From Jeotgalibaca dankookensis (GTDB lineage Bacteria; Bacillota; Bacilli; Lactobacillales; Aerococcaceae): a stretch of 64,000 nucleotides of DNA. This document shows, piece by piece, positions 1 to 8,626 of this stretch (positions are counted from its first letter, which is position 1; every line of letters begins with the position of its first letter). The DNA is taken from positions 434,001-498,000 of the forward strand of contig NZ_CP019728.1 in NCBI RefSeq assembly GCF_002005405.1. The letters run 5' to 3'. Both the position numbers and the translations under genes were made by a program. Under the pieces are notes generated by a model. That model did not search any database and had not been told where the DNA came from. It was given only the letters and a program-made list of their open reading frames with translations.

Positions 1-2
1 AG

Positions 3-146
3 TTAATTGTTAATTGTTTAAAAATTAAAGGAATTTTAGGGCATAGGATTAGCGATACGCATGTATTTGTGAAACGAATATCGGAAGCTCAATTAAGCAA
101 CTTGCGAAGAGATGTTCCCATCCATGCTGTATTTAGAAGTCTATAG
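3..146 (+). CDS. C-terminal fragment, probable homoserine dehydrogenase
   Basis: An open frame enters from the left edge and ends at the TAG at 144-146, giving about 47 residues. Its end (THVFVKRISEAQL, then HAVFRSL) resembles the last strand-helix-strand of an ACT domain, as found at the C-terminus of homoserine dehydrogenase. The gene directly downstream is thrB, the usual partner of hom in threonine synthesis. The assignment rests on that context plus the short match, so it is tentative. A threonine synthase tail is less likely but not excluded. The stop lies 12 bases before the thrB start, so the two genes are probably cotranscribed. Confidence 0.4.
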   Translation, partial: LIVNCLKIKGILGHRISDTHVFVKRISEAQLSNLRRDVPIHAVFRSL

Positions 147-158
147 GGAGAAGATTAT

Positions 159-1026
159 ATGAAGCTAATAAGAGTACCGGCAACGTCCGCTAACTTGGGA
201 CCAGGGTTTGATTCCTTCGGTGTAGTGATTTCTCTATACTTATGAGTTAAAGGTTCTAGCACCAAGTGAAACCTGGTTTATTGCGCACAATTTAGGTAAG
301 GATATTCCTCATGACCACAATAACCTAATTATTCAAACAGCGCTTAAGTTAATTCCCAATCTAACTCCTCACCATTTGCAAATGACCTCTGAGATAGCAC
401 CAGCAAGAGGTTTAGGGAGCAGCTCGGCTGCTATTGTTGCTGGTATCGAATTAGCGAATTTATTAGGTGATCTAGAATTAACAGCGGATGCAAAAATTCA
501 ATGGGCTTCTAAAATAGAAGGACATCCAGATAATGTTACGCCTGCAATCGTTGGGGGATTTGTTGTAAGAGCAGTATTGGATGACCGTGTTTACTGGAAA
601 AAAATTCCTTTTCTAGATGTAGCGATGGTTGTCTGTGTACCAGAACATCAATTAAAAACCATTCAAAGTCGAACCGTTTTGCCAACAAATTTGCCGTTTA
701 AACAGGCTGTTAAAGTGAGTAGTTTAGCAAACGTTTTATTAGCATCCTTACAAAAGGGAAATTTAATAACGGCAGGTAAAATGATAGAGTCAGATATTTT
801 TCATGAACCCTATCGAGCTAAATTAATACCAGAACTTAATCACGTTCGTTCAATTGGCCATGAGGAAGCAGCCTATGGAACATATATAAGTGGGGCAGGT
901 ACAGCCGTTATGACAATGATTTCTCGTGAATATGCAAGGAATCTTCGAGAACGCTTACAAATAGAGCTTCCACGTTGTCGGACGCATATAACACATGTTG
1001 GTGGGAAAGAATCGGTCATTTTATAA
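159..1026 (+). pseudogene. thrB: Homoserine kinase, frameshifted
   Basis: Homoserine kinase (GHMP family) phosphorylates homoserine for threonine synthesis. The ATG at 159 follows a GGGAGAA ribosome site and encodes the typical N-terminus [19 protein letters not shown]. That frame hits TGA at 243-245, after SLYL. The rest of the protein continues in the +1 frame from about 241 ([12 protein letters not shown]) to the stop at 1026. It includes the ATP-binding motif GLGSSSAA near 415-440 and the late ISGAGTA motif. One surplus T around 240-241 explains the break; without it the protein would be about 288 residues, normal for ThrB. This is either a true inactivating mutation or a sequencing error. 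Confidence 0.85.
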
Positions 1027-1052
1027 AGGAGATAGACTTGGTAACGCTCTTC

Positions 1053-1080
1053 TTGTCTTTCTTTGCTATTCTCTTATAAT
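1053..1080 (+). promoter_or_regulatory. Sigma-A type promoter of the yqeG operon
   Basis: TTGTCT at 1053-1058 and TATAAT at 1075-1080 are separated by 16 bases, 45 bases before the yqeG start. Confidence 0.7.
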
Positions 1081-1125
1081 AAGGGTACAATTAATTGCTG
1101 AAAATAAACAGAACGAGGAGAAATT

Positions 1126-1653
1126 ATGCTGGAACAATTTAAGCCTGATTGGATGATTGAAACGGTTTATCAAATCACACCGGAGATGCTAAAAAAACAT
1201 AATATTAAAGCGGTTTTTGCAGATTTGGATAACACCTTGATAGCTTGGAATAACCCCAATGGTACACCAGAATTAAGAGAGTGGATTAAAAATTTAAAAG
1301 CCCATGAAATCCCTGTTGTTATTGTTTCAAACAACAGTAATAAACGTGTTAAAATTGTAGCAGAACTTTTGGGGTTAGGTTATGTATCGCGTGCTTTTAA
1401 GCCTCTTACGGCAGGGATAAAAAGAGCTTCTAGGAAGATTGGAGTACCAATTGAGGAGTGTGTTATGATTGGTGACCAACTGATTACAGATATTCAAGGG
1501 GCAAATCGAGCTGGGGTACGTACGATTTTAGTACGACCTATCATTGACTCGGATGCTTGGAATACACGCTTGAATCGTTTTATAGAAAGATACATCATGC
1601 GGTATTTATTGAAAAAAAATCCTGACATGAAATGGAGGAATGAATGTGACTGA
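1126..1653 (+). CDS. yqeG: YqeG family HAD-type phosphatase
   Basis: This 175-residue protein belongs to the HAD superfamily, YqeG subfamily. Motif I is DLDNT at residues 33-37. The motif II serine region is SNN at 68-70, the motif III lysine lies in FKP around 92, and motif IV is GDQLITD at 116-122. All catalytic positions of a Mg-dependent phosphohydrolase are therefore present. The cellular substrate of YqeG is not established; related proteins include a mitochondrial phosphatidylglycerophosphate phosphatase. A GAGGAG ribosome site precedes the ATG. The gene opens a conserved Firmicutes operon and overlaps yqeH by 14 bases. Confidence 0.9.
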   Translation: MLEQFKPDWMIETVYQITPEMLKKHNIKAVFADLDNTLIAWNNPNGTPELREWIKNLKAHEIPVVIVSNNSNKRVKIVAELLGLGYVSRAFKPLTAGIKRASRKIGVPIEECVMIGDQLITDIQGANRAGVRTILVRPIIDSDAWNTRLNRFIERYIMRYLLKKNPDMKWRNECD

Positions 1654-2761
1654 AGAAGAACTATATTGTATTGGTTGTGGGGCTAAAATACAAACAGAAG
1701 ATAAAACATTGCGCGGGTATACACCGGCTAGTGCATTAGCCAAAGGATTAGAATCTGGGCAAGTACTCTGTCAGCGTTGCTTCCGTTTACGTCATTATAA
1801 TCAACTTGAAAAAGTATTCGCAACTGACGATGAATTCTTAGCTATGCTAGATAGTATCGGTGAAGAGAAAGCATTAGTAGTGAAGGTGGTTGATATTTTT
1901 GACGTTTATGGGAGTATGATTCCCGGCTTACATCGTTTTGTGGGAAATAATCCTGTTTTAATGGTTGGAAATAAAGTTGATGTGTTACCACGGTCTATTA
2001 AACCATCACGGATTAAGCACTGGATGATGAAGCAAGCGCGCGTAGCTGGATTACGTCCTATTGATGCTATGTTAGTAAGTGGAAAAAAAGCCACGAATAT
2101 AGATGACTTACTAGAAATGATTGAAAAATACCGTGAGGGACGAGACGTTTATGTGGTTGGAGTAACCAATGTCGGCAAATCAACCATCATGAATCAGATT
2201 ATTAAAGCGGCTACTGGAAATAAAGAAGATATTATTACAACTTCACGTTTTCCTGGAACGACCTTAGATCAAATTCGTATTCCACTTGATGATGGTACTT
2301 TTTTAATTGATACACCAGGTATTATCCATCATCATCAAATTGCTCATGTCCTATCAGAAAAGGATTTGAATTTAGTATCGCCACAAAAAGAATTGAAGCC
2401 AGTTACCTATCAACTTAATCCCGGACAGACCTTATTCCTAGGAGGCATTGCTCGTTTTGATTATATTAGCGGCGAACGGGCTTCATTTACGTGTTACTTT
2501 AATAATGATTTAAAAATTCATCGTACAAAATTAGAAAATGCAAGTGCCTTTTATGAGAAACATAAAGGTGGTTTATTGCAACCACCTAACGAAAAAGATA
2601 GCCCTAGCTTCCCAGACTTAGTTAAACGCGAGTATATGGTCAAAGAACCGTCCGACATTGTCTTTTCAGGACTTGGATGGATTGCTGTCCACAAACCAGG
2701 GAAAATCGCTGCTTGGGTGCCTGAAGGCGTAGATGCGGTTATTCGCGAATCCATTATATAG
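1640..2761 (+). CDS. yqeH: Ribosome biogenesis GTPase YqeH
   Basis: YqeH is a circularly permuted GTPase needed for 30S subunit assembly. An N-terminal zinc knuckle is formed by CIGC at residues 10-13 and CQRC at 44-47. The GTPase motifs then run in permuted order: the NKVD base-recognition motif (111-114) comes before the P-loop GVTNVGKS (174-181) and the DTPG motif. Length (373) is normal. The ATG at 1640 overlaps the end of yqeG and is preceded by the GGAGG of AATGGAGGA. Translational coupling is likely. Confidence 0.96.
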   Translation: MNVTEEELYCIGCGAKIQTEDKTLRGYTPASALAKGLESGQVLCQRCFRLRHYNQLEKVFATDDEFLAMLDSIGEEKALVVKVVDIFDVYGSMIPGLHRFVGNNPVLMVGNKVDVLPRSIKPSRIKHWMMKQARVAGLRPIDAMLVSGKKATNIDDLLEMIEKYREGRDVYVVGVTNVGKSTIMNQIIKAATGNKEDIITTSRFPGTTLDQIRIPLDDGTFLIDTPGIIHHHQIAHVLSEKDLNLVSPQKELKPVTYQLNPGQTLFLGGIARFDYISGERASFTCYFNNDLKIHRTKLENASAFYEKHKGGLLQPPNEKDSPSFPDLVKREYMVKEPSDIVFSGLGWIAVHKPGKIAAWVPEGVDAVIRESII

Positions 2762-2775
2762 AAAAGAGTGAAAAC

Positions 2776-3087
2776 ATGAATTTAAGAGGAAAGCAAAAGC
2801 AGTTTTTAAAAAAAGAAGCACACCATCTACAACCGCTTTTTCAAATTGGAAAAGCAGGATTGACGGATGAGATTATTCATTCGATCGATGAAGCACTCGA
2901 AAAACGTGAGTTAATAAAAATTAATTTATTACAAAATACAGATGAAGAAGTTGGAGATGTTGCAGAACAAGTAGCAGATCGTACAGATGCATTGATCGTT
3001 CAACAAATTGGTAAAACAATTATCTTTTTCCGTGAATCAACGAAAGAAAAAAACCAAAACATCTCCACACAAGTTAAGAAGATATAG
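2776..3087 (+). CDS. yhbY: YhbY/YqeI family RNA-binding protein (CRM domain)
   Basis: A small (103 residues) basic protein made of a single CRM domain, which binds RNA and associates with pre-50S particles. The family start (LRGKQKQFLKKEAHHLQP) is clear, and the GKAGLTD segment and central helices match. The last 10-12 residues are a variable polar tail. It lies 14 bases after yqeH in an operon of ribosome-assembly and NAD genes. Confidence 0.93.
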   Translation: MNLRGKQKQFLKKEAHHLQPLFQIGKAGLTDEIIHSIDEALEKRELIKINLLQNTDEEVGDVAEQVADRTDALIVQQIGKTIIFFRESTKEKNQNISTQVKKI

Positions 3088-3111
3088 CTTAAAACGGAAG
3101 GTGACGGGAAC

Positions 3112-3762
3112 ATGGTTAGTTTGTTAAGTGTTGTTGAAAAAATGCAATTTTTTGTGTTAGAAGAAACGCAAGCCCATGAAGAGGTAGAAAAACGTCAACG
3201 AGTAGGAATTTTAGGGGGGACTTTTAATCCCCCTCATTTTGGTCATTTAATTATGGCAGAGCAAGCTGGTAAAAAATTGGGTTTAGATAAAGTTTATTTT
3301 ATGCCTGATGCAGAACCCCCTCATATTGATAGAAAACCATTCATCGCTGGAAGGCATCGTTCTGAGATGGTCAAGCGCAGTATTGCGGGTAATCCTCTTT
3401 TTGAGCTCGAAACAATTGAGTTAGAGCGTGGTGGGAAGAGTTATACCATTGATACTATGGAGGAGCTTATAAGGCGTCACCCTCATACCGATTATTACTT
3501 TATTATCGGAGGCGATATGGTTGAGTATTTGCCTAAGTGGCATCGAATCAACGAGCTTGTTACGATGGTTAATTTTGTTGGTGTTGCCCGTCCAGGATAC
3601 GAAAAAATAAGTCCTTATCCTATTATATGGGTCGACTCACCTGAAGTAGCAATCAGTTCTACCGAGGTCAGAAAGATGGTTCGAAACGGTCAATCTGTTC
3701 GGTACCTTGTCCCCGAAGCAGTTGAACAGTACATGATGGAAGAAGGGCTTTATCTTGATTAA
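3112..3762 (+). CDS. nadD: Nicotinate-nucleotide adenylyltransferase
   Basis: NadD converts nicotinate mononucleotide and ATP to deamido-NAD. The nucleotidyltransferase signature GGTFNPPHFGH is at residues 35-45, and the ISSTEVR motif lies near the C-terminus. The core is preceded by about 30 extra residues rich in charged and hydrophobic positions; Lactobacillales NadD proteins often carry such a leader. The ATG at 3112 has a GGAAGGTGA ribosome site. An internal ATG 10 codons later has no comparable site. The gene overlaps yqeK by 8 bases. Confidence 0.95.
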   Translation: MVSLLSVVEKMQFFVLEETQAHEEVEKRQRVGILGGTFNPPHFGHLIMAEQAGKKLGLDKVYFMPDAEPPHIDRKPFIAGRHRSEMVKRSIAGNPLFELETIELERGGKSYTIDTMEELIRRHPHTDYYFIIGGDMVEYLPKWHRINELVTMVNFVGVARPGYEKISPYPIIWVDSPEVAISSTEVRKMVRNGQSVRYLVPEAVEQYMMEEGLYLD

Positions 3763-4327
3763 TTCTTACACAAGTTGGGAACGCGCTGATATACTGAAGG
3801 AATTGAAAAAACAAGTTAAAAAAACACGTTTCGAACATATTTTAAGGGTGGAAGAAAAGGCATTAGAATTGGCTGAAAAATACCATGCTGATAAGGAAGC
3901 GTGTCAACTAGCAGCGCTTTTACATGACTATGCCAAAGATTTAGACGTAAAGGTAGTTAAAAAGTTACAAAAAGAAGCACATATCGATGATGAAATGTTA
4001 GCTTATGGGAGTAATGTCTGGCATGGTCCTATGGCGGCCTATTTTGCAAAAGAAAAATTCGGTATAACAAATCCAGAGATTCTAACGGCTATCTCCCAAC
4101 ACACGATTGGTGGCAGAGAGATGTCACTCGTGGGCAAAATTTTATTTATCGCCGACTATATTGAAGAAGGTCGAAAGTTCCCTGGAGTAAAAAAAGCACG
4201 TAGATTAGCTGATAAAAATATAGATCGTGCTGTCCGATATAAAGTGATACAAACGCTTTTACATTTAGTTGAAAATGAAAAGAAAATTTATCCTGAAACA
4301 CTAGAGGTCTATAATCAATGGGTGTAA
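3755..4327 (+). CDS. yqeK: HD-domain phosphohydrolase YqeK (symmetrical Ap4A hydrolase family)
   Basis: YqeK is an HD-domain hydrolase whose homologues split diadenosine tetraphosphate to two ADP. The metal-binding HD pair is H57-D58 in LLHDYAKD, with H28 upstream and the QHTIG segment and FIADYIE motif downstream. It begins with TTG at 3755 inside the last codons of nadD, so translation is coupled. Its 190 residues are normal for the family. Confidence 0.92.
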   Translation: MINSYTSWERADILKELKKQVKKTRFEHILRVEEKALELAEKYHADKEACQLAALLHDYAKDLDVKVVKKLQKEAHIDDEMLAYGSNVWHGPMAAYFAKEKFGITNPEILTAISQHTIGGREMSLVGKILFIADYIEEGRKFPGVKKARRLADKNIDRAVRYKVIQTLLHLVENEKKIYPETLEVYNQWV

Positions 4328-4347
4328 CTAATGGAGGTTGAAAGAAT

Positions 4348-4707
4348 TTGAATAATGAGGAAATATTAGAAATAATTGTTAAAGCTGCCGATGATAAACT
4401 GGCAGAAAATATTATGGTTTTAGATGTTCGGGGATTAACATCCTTAGGCGATTATTTTGTTATTATGAACGGGCGCAATGAACGCCAAATGCACGGGATT
4501 GTTGATGGTGTTTTAGAAGCTGCTCACAAAAATAATATGGAAGTTCTTCATCAAGAAGGAAAGAACTCTGGAAACTGGACCTTAATTGATTTAAATACCG
4601 TGATTGTCCATGTTTTTAATGCGGAAGAACGTTCCTATTATAATCTAGAAAAATTATGGAGTGAAGCACCACTTGTCGATATCACTGGAATGATAAATGA
4701 ACAATGA
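4348..4707 (+). CDS. rsfS: Ribosomal silencing factor RsfS
   Basis: RsfS binds protein L14 on the 50S subunit and blocks subunit joining when nutrients are short. The family core LDVRGLTSLGDYFVI and the later GNWTLIDLNTVIVHVF are intact. Start is TTG at 4348, chosen because GGAGG at 4333-4337 lies at usable distance and the family N-terminus begins here. The stop overlaps the next gene as ATGA. Confidence 0.95.
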   Translation: MNNEEILEIIVKAADDKLAENIMVLDVRGLTSLGDYFVIMNGRNERQMHGIVDGVLEAAHKNNMEVLHQEGKNSGNWTLIDLNTVIVHVFNAEERSYYNLEKLWSEAPLVDITGMINEQ

Positions 4708-5438
4708 GCTACCAAACTTTTGCTCACTTCTATGATAAAGTGATGGACCAGACGGTATATGATGATTGGATGGCTTTTATTGCCCGTTACAGGGCGCATT
4801 CAAAACCATTATCAATATTAGAACTCGCATGTGGAACTGGACAGGTTGCAGTTCAACTTGCTAAAGCGGGTCATGAGGTAACCGGATTTGACTTGTCTGA
4901 TGATATGCTTGTGCTCGCCAATGAAAGAATGATCGCTGAAGGTGTCAATTTTTCCCTTATACAAGGTGATATGCGTGATATAGGTCAAGTAGGTAAGTTT
5001 GATTTATGTACATGCTTCTCAGATTCACTCTGTTATTTAGATAATGAAGCAGATTTGCAGGATGTTTTTGATGGTGTCTATAAAAATCTTCAAGAAGATG
5101 GTTTGTTTCTATTTGATGTTCATTCACTCTATCAAATGCGAGAAGTATTCCCAGGTTACCAATATATCTATCAAGACCAAGAAGATGTTTTCTTGTGGGA
5201 AAGCTTTGAAGGAGACCTTGAAAACTCAGTGGAGCATGTATTAACTTTCTTTGTTCCGAATAAAAACGGGACATTTAATCGTCTCCAAGAAGTTCATCAA
5301 GAACGGGTATTCGAAATAGATGTTTACAAAAAAATACTTAAACGAGCAGGATTTGAAACAGTTGAAGTAAGTTCCGATTTTGGTCGTTCAACTGTGGAAG
5401 CAGAAAGTCCCCGTTGGTTTTTTGTTTGTCAAAAATAA
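4704..5438 (+). CDS. yqeM: Class I SAM-dependent methyltransferase YqeM
   Basis: A 244-residue Rossmann-fold methyltransferase. SAM motif I is LELACGTGQVAVQLA, followed by the acidic loop GFDLSDDML and the motif IV region FDLCTCFSDSLCYL. It is the YqeM member of the conserved yqeK-rsfS-yqeM run. The substrate of YqeM is not known; its place suggests RNA or a translation factor, which is inference. The start codon overlaps the rsfS stop (ATGA). Confidence 0.88.
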   Translation: MSYQTFAHFYDKVMDQTVYDDWMAFIARYRAHSKPLSILELACGTGQVAVQLAKAGHEVTGFDLSDDMLVLANERMIAEGVNFSLIQGDMRDIGQVGKFDLCTCFSDSLCYLDNEADLQDVFDGVYKNLQEDGLFLFDVHSLYQMREVFPGYQYIYQDQEDVFLWESFEGDLENSVEHVLTFFVPNKNGTFNRLQEVHQERVFEIDVYKKILKRAGFETVEVSSDFGRSTVEAESPRWFFVCQK

Positions 5439-5466
5439 GTTTCGCACTGTAAGGGGAGAAGTACTG

Positions 5467-6630
5467 ATGAAGAGTTGTGGTATTATAGCAGAATACAATC
5501 CTTTTCATAGTGGGCATGCTTATCACCTACAAGAAGCACGTCGTCAATCAGGGGCAGATATTTTAACCGTAGCGATGAGTGGAAACTTTACTCAACGAGG
5601 TGAACCGGCTATCTTTGATAAGTGGCAACGAGCACGAGCAGCTTTGGAAAACGGGGCTGATTTGGTAGTTGAAAATCCTGTCTTGGGCAGTGCACAGGCG
5701 AGTGATCTTTTTGCGAAATCTGGAGTGAGAATTTTACAGGCATTAGCCTGTGACTGGATTGCTTTTGGAGCGGAAAATGGATCATCTCAAGAGTTTTCAG
5801 AACTAGCTCAAGCATTAGTTGAACAAGAAGCTACAATTAATCAAACATTCCATCAAGTAAAAAATGATGGCCGTTCTTATGCCGTTCAGATGAATGAGGC
5901 TATTCAGAAAGTAATGAAGCCTTCGCGTATTGCTTTAGAGCAACCTAATAATCAGTTAGCGCTTGCTTATCTAAAAGAGAATGTTTCTTATCCACATCCG
6001 ATGCAAGCTCTTGCTATATTAAGACGTGGCGCTGACCACCATGCCCAACAAGCAGTTTCTACTCATTTTGCCAGTGGAACGAGTTTACGTTTATTGCTCT
6101 TAGCTAAGGAATATGATAATCTTGAACAGTGGGTTCCGAATGCAAAGACACTAAAAGTTTTAGAACCCCTTGATTGGGAAAAATATTGGCCTTTCCTAAG
6201 GTACCAAATCATCTTACAGAGCCATGCTGACTTGCAATCTATTTATCAGATGGAAGAAGGCATTGAGTACAGGCTGAAAGATAAAATTAAACAGGCAGAT
6301 TCTTTTGCGAGTTTTATTGGTTTGGTAAAAAATAAACGTTGGACTTGGGTTCGTTTACAGAGACTTTGTTTGTATGTTCTCTTAGGAATAAAAAAAGAAG
6401 AAGTCCTTTCTTTCTATAAGAATGAACCTGTTTTGCGCATACTTGGTTTTAATAAAAAAGGACAAGCTTATTTAAATCAACTGAAGCACCAAAGGGATTT
6501 AACAATAGTCACGAATTTAAATAAAAAGACGGCATCTTTATTACCAGTAGAAATTCGTGCTGACCGTATTTATATTTTGCCAAGTGGAAAAGAACAAAAT
6601 TTTAGTCGTATTCCTATTATGGTTTCATAG
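5467..6630 (+). CDS. tmcAL: tRNA(Met) cytidine acetate ligase TmcAL (YlbM)
   Basis: TmcAL uses acetate and ATP to make N4-acetylcytidine at the wobble base of elongator tRNA-Met. The nucleotidyltransferase-like start GIIAEYNPFHSGHAYHL and the SGNFTQRGEPA motif are diagnostic. I start at the ATG at 5467, because AGGGGAGAA lies 7-14 bases before it. The same frame is open 29 codons further upstream, but only inside the end of yqeM. The 387-residue length is normal. It closes the yqeG operon. Confidence 0.94.
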   Translation: MKSCGIIAEYNPFHSGHAYHLQEARRQSGADILTVAMSGNFTQRGEPAIFDKWQRARAALENGADLVVENPVLGSAQASDLFAKSGVRILQALACDWIAFGAENGSSQEFSELAQALVEQEATINQTFHQVKNDGRSYAVQMNEAIQKVMKPSRIALEQPNNQLALAYLKENVSYPHPMQALAILRRGADHHAQQAVSTHFASGTSLRLLLLAKEYDNLEQWVPNAKTLKVLEPLDWEKYWPFLRYQIILQSHADLQSIYQMEEGIEYRLKDKIKQADSFASFIGLVKNKRWTWVRLQRLCLYVLLGIKKEEVLSFYKNEPVLRILGFNKKGQAYLNQLKHQRDLTIVTNLNKKTASLLPVEIRADRIYILPSGKEQNFSRIPIMVS

Positions 6631-6668
6631 CATAATTATTTTTATATGAGCTTGTAAAGGAAAAAGCA

Positions 6669-6697
6669 TTGACAAACAATTTTTTGACTAGTATAAT
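6669..6697 (+). promoter_or_regulatory. Strong sigma-A promoter for yceD-rpmF
   Basis: Consensus TTGACA (6669-6674) and TATAAT (6692-6697) with a 17-base spacer, 28 bases before yceD. It suits a ribosomal-protein operon. Confidence 0.9.
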
Positions 6698-6725
6698 TCA
6701 ATTTGTTATTTTAGGGGTGAAATAA

Positions 6726-7283
6726 ATGAAATGGACCTTAAAAGAAATCAAAGAACATCGAGATGAACCCGTTTATTTTTCAGAAACGGTTAATCGGGAA
6801 GCGTCATTGATGAAGAGGGATAACGAAATTTTGGCAGTTTCAGATATTAAAGCAACTGGCTTTTTATTATATGAAAACCAATCCGTACTGGCCAATTTCC
6901 AGATCGATTATACGATCACCCTACCTTCGTCACGTTCTTTGGAGCCAGTAGAGCTAGCGTTAACTGTTCCGATTTTTGAAACTTACGTAGAAGATGAGGA
7001 AGATATCGATGGTTTTGATAACCCAGAAGATGTCATTATTCCAATCGAAAACGGTGAGATCGATTTAGTTCCAGCTATCGAAGACATGATTCTACTTTCA
7101 ATTCCTGTCCAAGTTTTAACGGCAGAAGAAATAGCATCTGGTCGTATGCCGCAAGGCGAAAGTTGGAGTGTCGTTACAGAAGATGACTACGAGCAACAAA
7201 GAGCGAAGGAAAAAGAAGAGCAAGATGATCCGCGCTTCGCAGGATTAAAGGCACTTCTTGAAGACGAAGAAAACTTAGATTGA
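6726..7283 (+). CDS. yceD: YceD family protein (DUF177)
   Basis: An acidic 185-residue protein of the DUF177/YceD family, nearly always encoded just before rpmF; in plants and bacteria the family has been linked to 23S rRNA maturation. A long Asp/Glu-rich stretch lies around residues 85-110, followed by the family segment near [15 protein letters not shown] and an acidic tail. GGGGTGA precedes the ATG. The strong promoter at 6669 serves both genes. Confidence 0.9.
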   Translation: MKWTLKEIKEHRDEPVYFSETVNREASLMKRDNEILAVSDIKATGFLLYENQSVLANFQIDYTITLPSSRSLEPVELALTVPIFETYVEDEEDIDGFDNPEDVIIPIENGEIDLVPAIEDMILLSIPVQVLTAEEIASGRMPQGESWSVVTEDDYEQQRAKEKEEQDDPRFAGLKALLEDEENLD

Positions 7284-7332
7284 TGCTCGATTGCTGATTC
7301 ATTCAGCAAACAATACAGGGAGGTGTAAGGAA

Positions 7333-7512
7333 ATGGCAGTACCTAAAAGAAGAACATCTAAAGCGCGTAAAGCGAAAAGACGTACACATATCAAATTGGA
7401 AGTTCCAGGCATGACACTTTGTCCAAATTGTGGCGAATTCAAAAAGAGCCATCACGTGTGTGCTTCATGTGGTCACTATGACGGCAAAGAAATTGTTTCA
7501 AAAGAAGCATAA
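7333..7512 (+). CDS. rpmF: 50S ribosomal protein L32
   Basis: L32 of 59 residues. The N-terminus [18 protein letters not shown] is typical. Four cysteines at 30, 33, 43 and 46 (CPNC and CASC) form a zinc ribbon, so this is the zinc-binding (C+) form. The ATG at 7333 follows GGAGGTGTAAGG; the in-frame codons upstream from 7291 are not part of the gene. Confidence 0.98.
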   Translation: MAVPKRRTSKARKAKRRTHIKLEVPGMTLCPNCGEFKKSHHVCASCGHYDGKEIVSKEA

Positions 7513-7533
7513 TAAAGGATATAAGATCCACTA

Positions 7534-7566
7534 AAAACGGAAGACACTAGTCTTCTGTTTTTTTGT
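7534..7566 (+). terminator. Rho-independent terminator after rpmF
   Basis: Stem of about 12 pairs (7534-7545 with 7550-7561, GGAAGAC/GTCTTCT core, loop ACTA), followed by a T-run. Confidence 0.88.
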
Positions 7567-7652
7567 GTTTAAATTTAAGCGAATAGACCGTGCCTTTTTG
7601 ATTAATTCATTGTAAAATGAAAAGGATGAATATACGTGAGGATGTGTAAAAA

Positions 7653-8030
7653 GTGAGCAGGTTCGATTTGTTAGAAGTTTTTCTGTATATCATTCCGATT
7701 GCAGAAATATTATTGATTCATTTTTTCTTTAAACCTTATTTGCGTTATAAGGATCATTTTAGACTATCTGTTACGGATGTAGTACTTCCAATTATTCTAG
7801 TTGGAATGCACATTTTAAGCGTGCGTTTGCTTTCTTTTAGTATTCTGCCATATTATTTATTTTTAATTTGTTTAAGCGGACTCTTGATTACATTTTATTT
7901 TGAAAAAAAGCAAAATAAAAAGCCTATAAATAAAATTATATCAGTTGTTTTCAAACTATCATTTTTGGTCGGTTTTCTCAGTTACTATGGCATTGTAATT
8001 GCAAGAATAATTCAATTTATAAGAGGATAA
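7653..8030 (+). CDS. DUF3397 family membrane protein
   Basis: A 125-residue protein with four hydrophobic segments (about residues 6-27, 41-60, 64-84 and 99-122) joined by short basic loops. It matches the DUF3397 family, which in Lactobacillales often lies immediately before mraZ. Function is unknown; the context suggests the cell envelope. I take GTG at 7653, preceded by AGGATGTG. A terminator follows, so it is transcribed separately from mraZ. Confidence 0.75.
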   Translation: MSRFDLLEVFLYIIPIAEILLIHFFFKPYLRYKDHFRLSVTDVVLPIILVGMHILSVRLLSFSILPYYLFLICLSGLLITFYFEKKQNKKPINKIISVVFKLSFLVGFLSYYGIVIARIIQFIRG

Positions 8031-8066
8031 GCTATTATGAAAACTTCATATATTTTTTATTTAATA

Positions 8067-8107
8067 AAAAAACAACGTGAGATTAAAAATCGAAATGTTG
8101 TTTTTTT
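8067..8107 (+). terminator. Rho-independent terminator before mraZ
   Basis: AAAAAACAAC at 8067-8076 pairs with GTTGTTTTTT at 8097-8106. The T-run is part of the 3' arm, and the symmetrical A-run could work in the other direction. Confidence 0.75.
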
Positions 8108-8124
8108 CATTTCTATAGAATTTT

Positions 8125-8150
8125 AGTGGTGGGAAGTGGGGGATTGTGGT
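8125..8150 (+). promoter_or_regulatory. Probable MraZ operator: three boxes at 10-bp spacing
   Basis: AGTGG at 8125, AGTGG at 8135 and TGTGG at 8145 repeat at exactly one helical turn, and a fourth AGTGG lies at 8170-8174. MraZ is known to bind GTGG/TGGG-containing direct repeats with 10-bp period upstream of its own gene, and mraZ starts 37 bases after the third box. The role is inferred from this match. Confidence 0.75.
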
Positions 8151-8186
8151 AGACTAAAATTATATTAGTAGTGGGGGCTGATTTTC

Positions 8187-8618
8187 ATGTTGATGGGCGA
8201 ATATAGACACAATATGGATACAAAAGGCCGAATTATTATACCGGCAAAATTTAGGGAAGAATTAGGCCCATCTCTCGTCTTAACGAGAGGACTAGACGGG
8301 TGTTTATTTGGTTACCCCATGAGTCAGTGGCAGGTCCTTCAAGATAAATTAAAGCAGTTACCACTCGCTAAAAAAGATGCACGCTCCTTCGTTCGTTTTT
8401 TCTATTCAGCTGCGGTTGAAGTAGAAATAGATAAACAAGGTCGAATTAATATTCCCAAAACCCTACTTGAATACGCCAACATACAAAAGGAATGTCATGT
8501 TATTGGTGTTTCAGACCGTATTGAAATTTGGAGTAGTGAGAAATGGGAAAGTTTTGCTGAAGCAGCAGAAGAAACGTTTGAAGAAATTGCAGAAAATATG
8601 ATTGATTTCGGATTGTAG
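8187..8618 (+). CDS. mraZ: Transcriptional regulator MraZ
   Basis: MraZ (143 residues) carries two AbrB-like SpoVT swapped-hairpin halves. The [13 protein letters not shown] motif is in the first and [13 protein letters not shown] in the second, the family's hallmark. It assembles into rings that bind direct repeats before the division cluster. Start is ATG at 8187 giving MLMGEY, preceded by GTGGGGGCTG. A second ATG two codons later is possible. Rich spaced repeats upstream support autoregulation. Confidence 0.96.
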   Translation: MLMGEYRHNMDTKGRIIIPAKFREELGPSLVLTRGLDGCLFGYPMSQWQVLQDKLKQLPLAKKDARSFVRFFYSAAVEVEIDKQGRINIPKTLLEYANIQKECHVIGVSDRIEIWSSEKWESFAEAAEETFEEIAENMIDFGL

Positions 8619-8626
8619 GTGTAAAA

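Noticed and set aside
5380-5466. N-terminal extension of TmcAL
   Set aside because: The 29 extra codons lie within yqeM and before the ribosome site; the family start is at 5467.
7291-7332. Longer L32 start
   Set aside because: The ribosome site GGAGGTGTAAGG and the conserved AVPKRR start set ATG 7333.
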